Source: Desulfobacteraceae bacterium (GTDB lineage Bacteria > Desulfobacterota > Desulfobacteria > Desulfobacterales > DAOWNP01). From it: a stretch of DNA of 5,479 nucleotides. Shown piece after piece: positions 5,076-5,479 of this stretch (positions are counted from its first letter, which is position 1; each line of letters starts with the position of its first letter). The stretch is from NCBI GenBank assembly GCA_030642545.1, contig DAOWNP010000175.1, positions 1-5,479 of the forward strand, written 5' to 3'. Position numbers and translations under genes: made by a program. The notes under the pieces are model-generated. The model saw only the letters and a program-made list of their open reading frames with translations. It searched no databases and was not told the DNA's origin.

Positions 5076-5479
5076 ATGAAAAATAAATTATTGATATTTT
5101 TTATTATAGGAATAATACTGATTCCCATACTGGTAATTGCAGCTCAAGATAGAAGTGCCAAAGAGATACTTTTATCAGGAGGTAAAAAAGGTGATGTTCT
5201 GTTTCCCCACCGTATACACCAGGTCGTTCTTAAAGATTGTACTAAATGTCATAATCTTTTTCCCCAGTCATTAGGCTCAATTGAAAAATTAAAAATCAGT
5301 AAAAAACTTAAAAGAAAACAGGTAATGAAAAAGTGTAGAAATTGCCATAAGGCAAAAAGAGAAGCCGGCGAAAAAAGCGGTCCTATTGGATGTAATGCCT
5401 GTCATCTTAAGAACGTGGACAAAACAACTTCCGCAATTATACATAATAGATTCAGGTCATCTTTGCCCGATCTAAAATC
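5076..5479 (+). CDS. Cytochrome c3/c7-type tri-haem protein, secreted, 3' end missing
   Basis: A periplasmic multihaem c-type cytochrome likely to carry electrons. The frame opens at ATG 5076 with GGAG five bases upstream (5067-5070) and stays open to the window end (134 codons). Residues 1-22 form a signal peptide: KNK, a long hydrophobic run, and a probable cleavage near VIA-AQD. Three haem-attachment motifs follow: CTKCH at 55-59, CRNCH at 87-91 and CNACH at 106-110. H45 and H48 in FPHRIHQ are the expected distal ligands. Three haems, a mature size near 90 residues and high Lys content fit the cytochrome c7 branch of the class III family. From about residue 112 the DNA is a second copy of the palindromic repeat element. 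The natural C-terminus is therefore probably replaced or extended, and the last about 22 visible residues (VDKTTSAIIHN and onward) are repeat-encoded. No stop is visible, so the true end is unknown. Confidence 0.85.
   Translation, partial: MKNKLLIFFIIGIILIPILVIAAQDRSAKEILLSGGKKGDVLFPHRIHQVVLKDCTKCHNLFPQSLGSIEKLKISKKLKRKQVMKKCRNCHKAKREAGEKSGPIGCNACHLKNVDKTTSAIIHNRFRSSLPDLK
5411..5479. mobile_element. Palindromic repeat element, copy 2, cut by the window end
   Basis: From GAACGTGGAC onward this stretch matches 2932-3001 in direct orientation with only about four differences: two substitutions near 5428-5431, plus a one-base deletion and a neighbouring change near 5454-5456. Only the left arm is present; the window stops before the centre. 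The left boundary reads TTAAGAACGTGG, against TAAGGAACGTGG in copy 1. It lies at the 3' end of the cytochrome gene, directly after the last haem motif. Confidence 0.85.

Noticed and set aside
2931..5479. Two direct repeat copies as a composite transposon or CRISPR-like array
   Set aside because: There are only two copies 2.5 kb apart, no transposase or integrase lies between them, and the enclosed genes look chromosomal. There are no regular spacers.

Overview
The window looks like a low-GC bacterial chromosome segment, most likely from an anaerobic sulfate-reducing lineage (Desulfobacterota, Desulfobacterales-like). The clues are a small, very acidic 2[4Fe-4S] ferredoxin, a secreted cytochrome c3/c7-type multihaem protein, the MEP isoprenoid gene ispF, and scattered small non-autonomous repeats. 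This placement is inferred from gene content and style; there is no rRNA here to prove it.

Layout, all genes on the + strand. Positions 1-209 are AT-rich and hold a good sigma70-like promoter candidate. Next comes a two-gene unit, gmd (210-1298) and fcl/wcaG (1311-2276), which together convert GDP-mannose to GDP-L-fucose for surface polysaccharide. Between fcl and ispF (2456-2923) sits a 74-bp inverted-repeat element with a 9-bp flanking direct repeat, a clear MITE-like insertion. Directly after ispF lies a second, unrelated element of about 181 bp (2931-3111), nearly all of which is an imperfect palindrome. An unrecognised 346-aa cytoplasmic protein follows (3249-4289). A very AT-rich leader (4290-4473) with a near-consensus promoter then leads to the ferredoxin gene (4474-4662). 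A 412-bp non-coding stretch (4664-5075) contains several hairpins, one of them GC-clamped and possibly a structured RNA. The window ends inside a tri-haem cytochrome gene (5076 to beyond 5479), whose last visible 69 bases are a second copy of the palindromic element.

The genes do not form one pathway. gmd and fcl are a true functional pair. ispF is housekeeping isoprenoid synthesis. The ferredoxin and the cytochrome belong to cytoplasmic and periplasmic electron transfer respectively. The main non-routine content is the two families of small mobile repeats, and the way one of them runs in frame into the 3' end of the cytochrome gene. I found no convincing new multi-gene system; the best leads are the two repeat families, the uncharacterised 346-aa protein and the structured intergenic region before the cytochrome.
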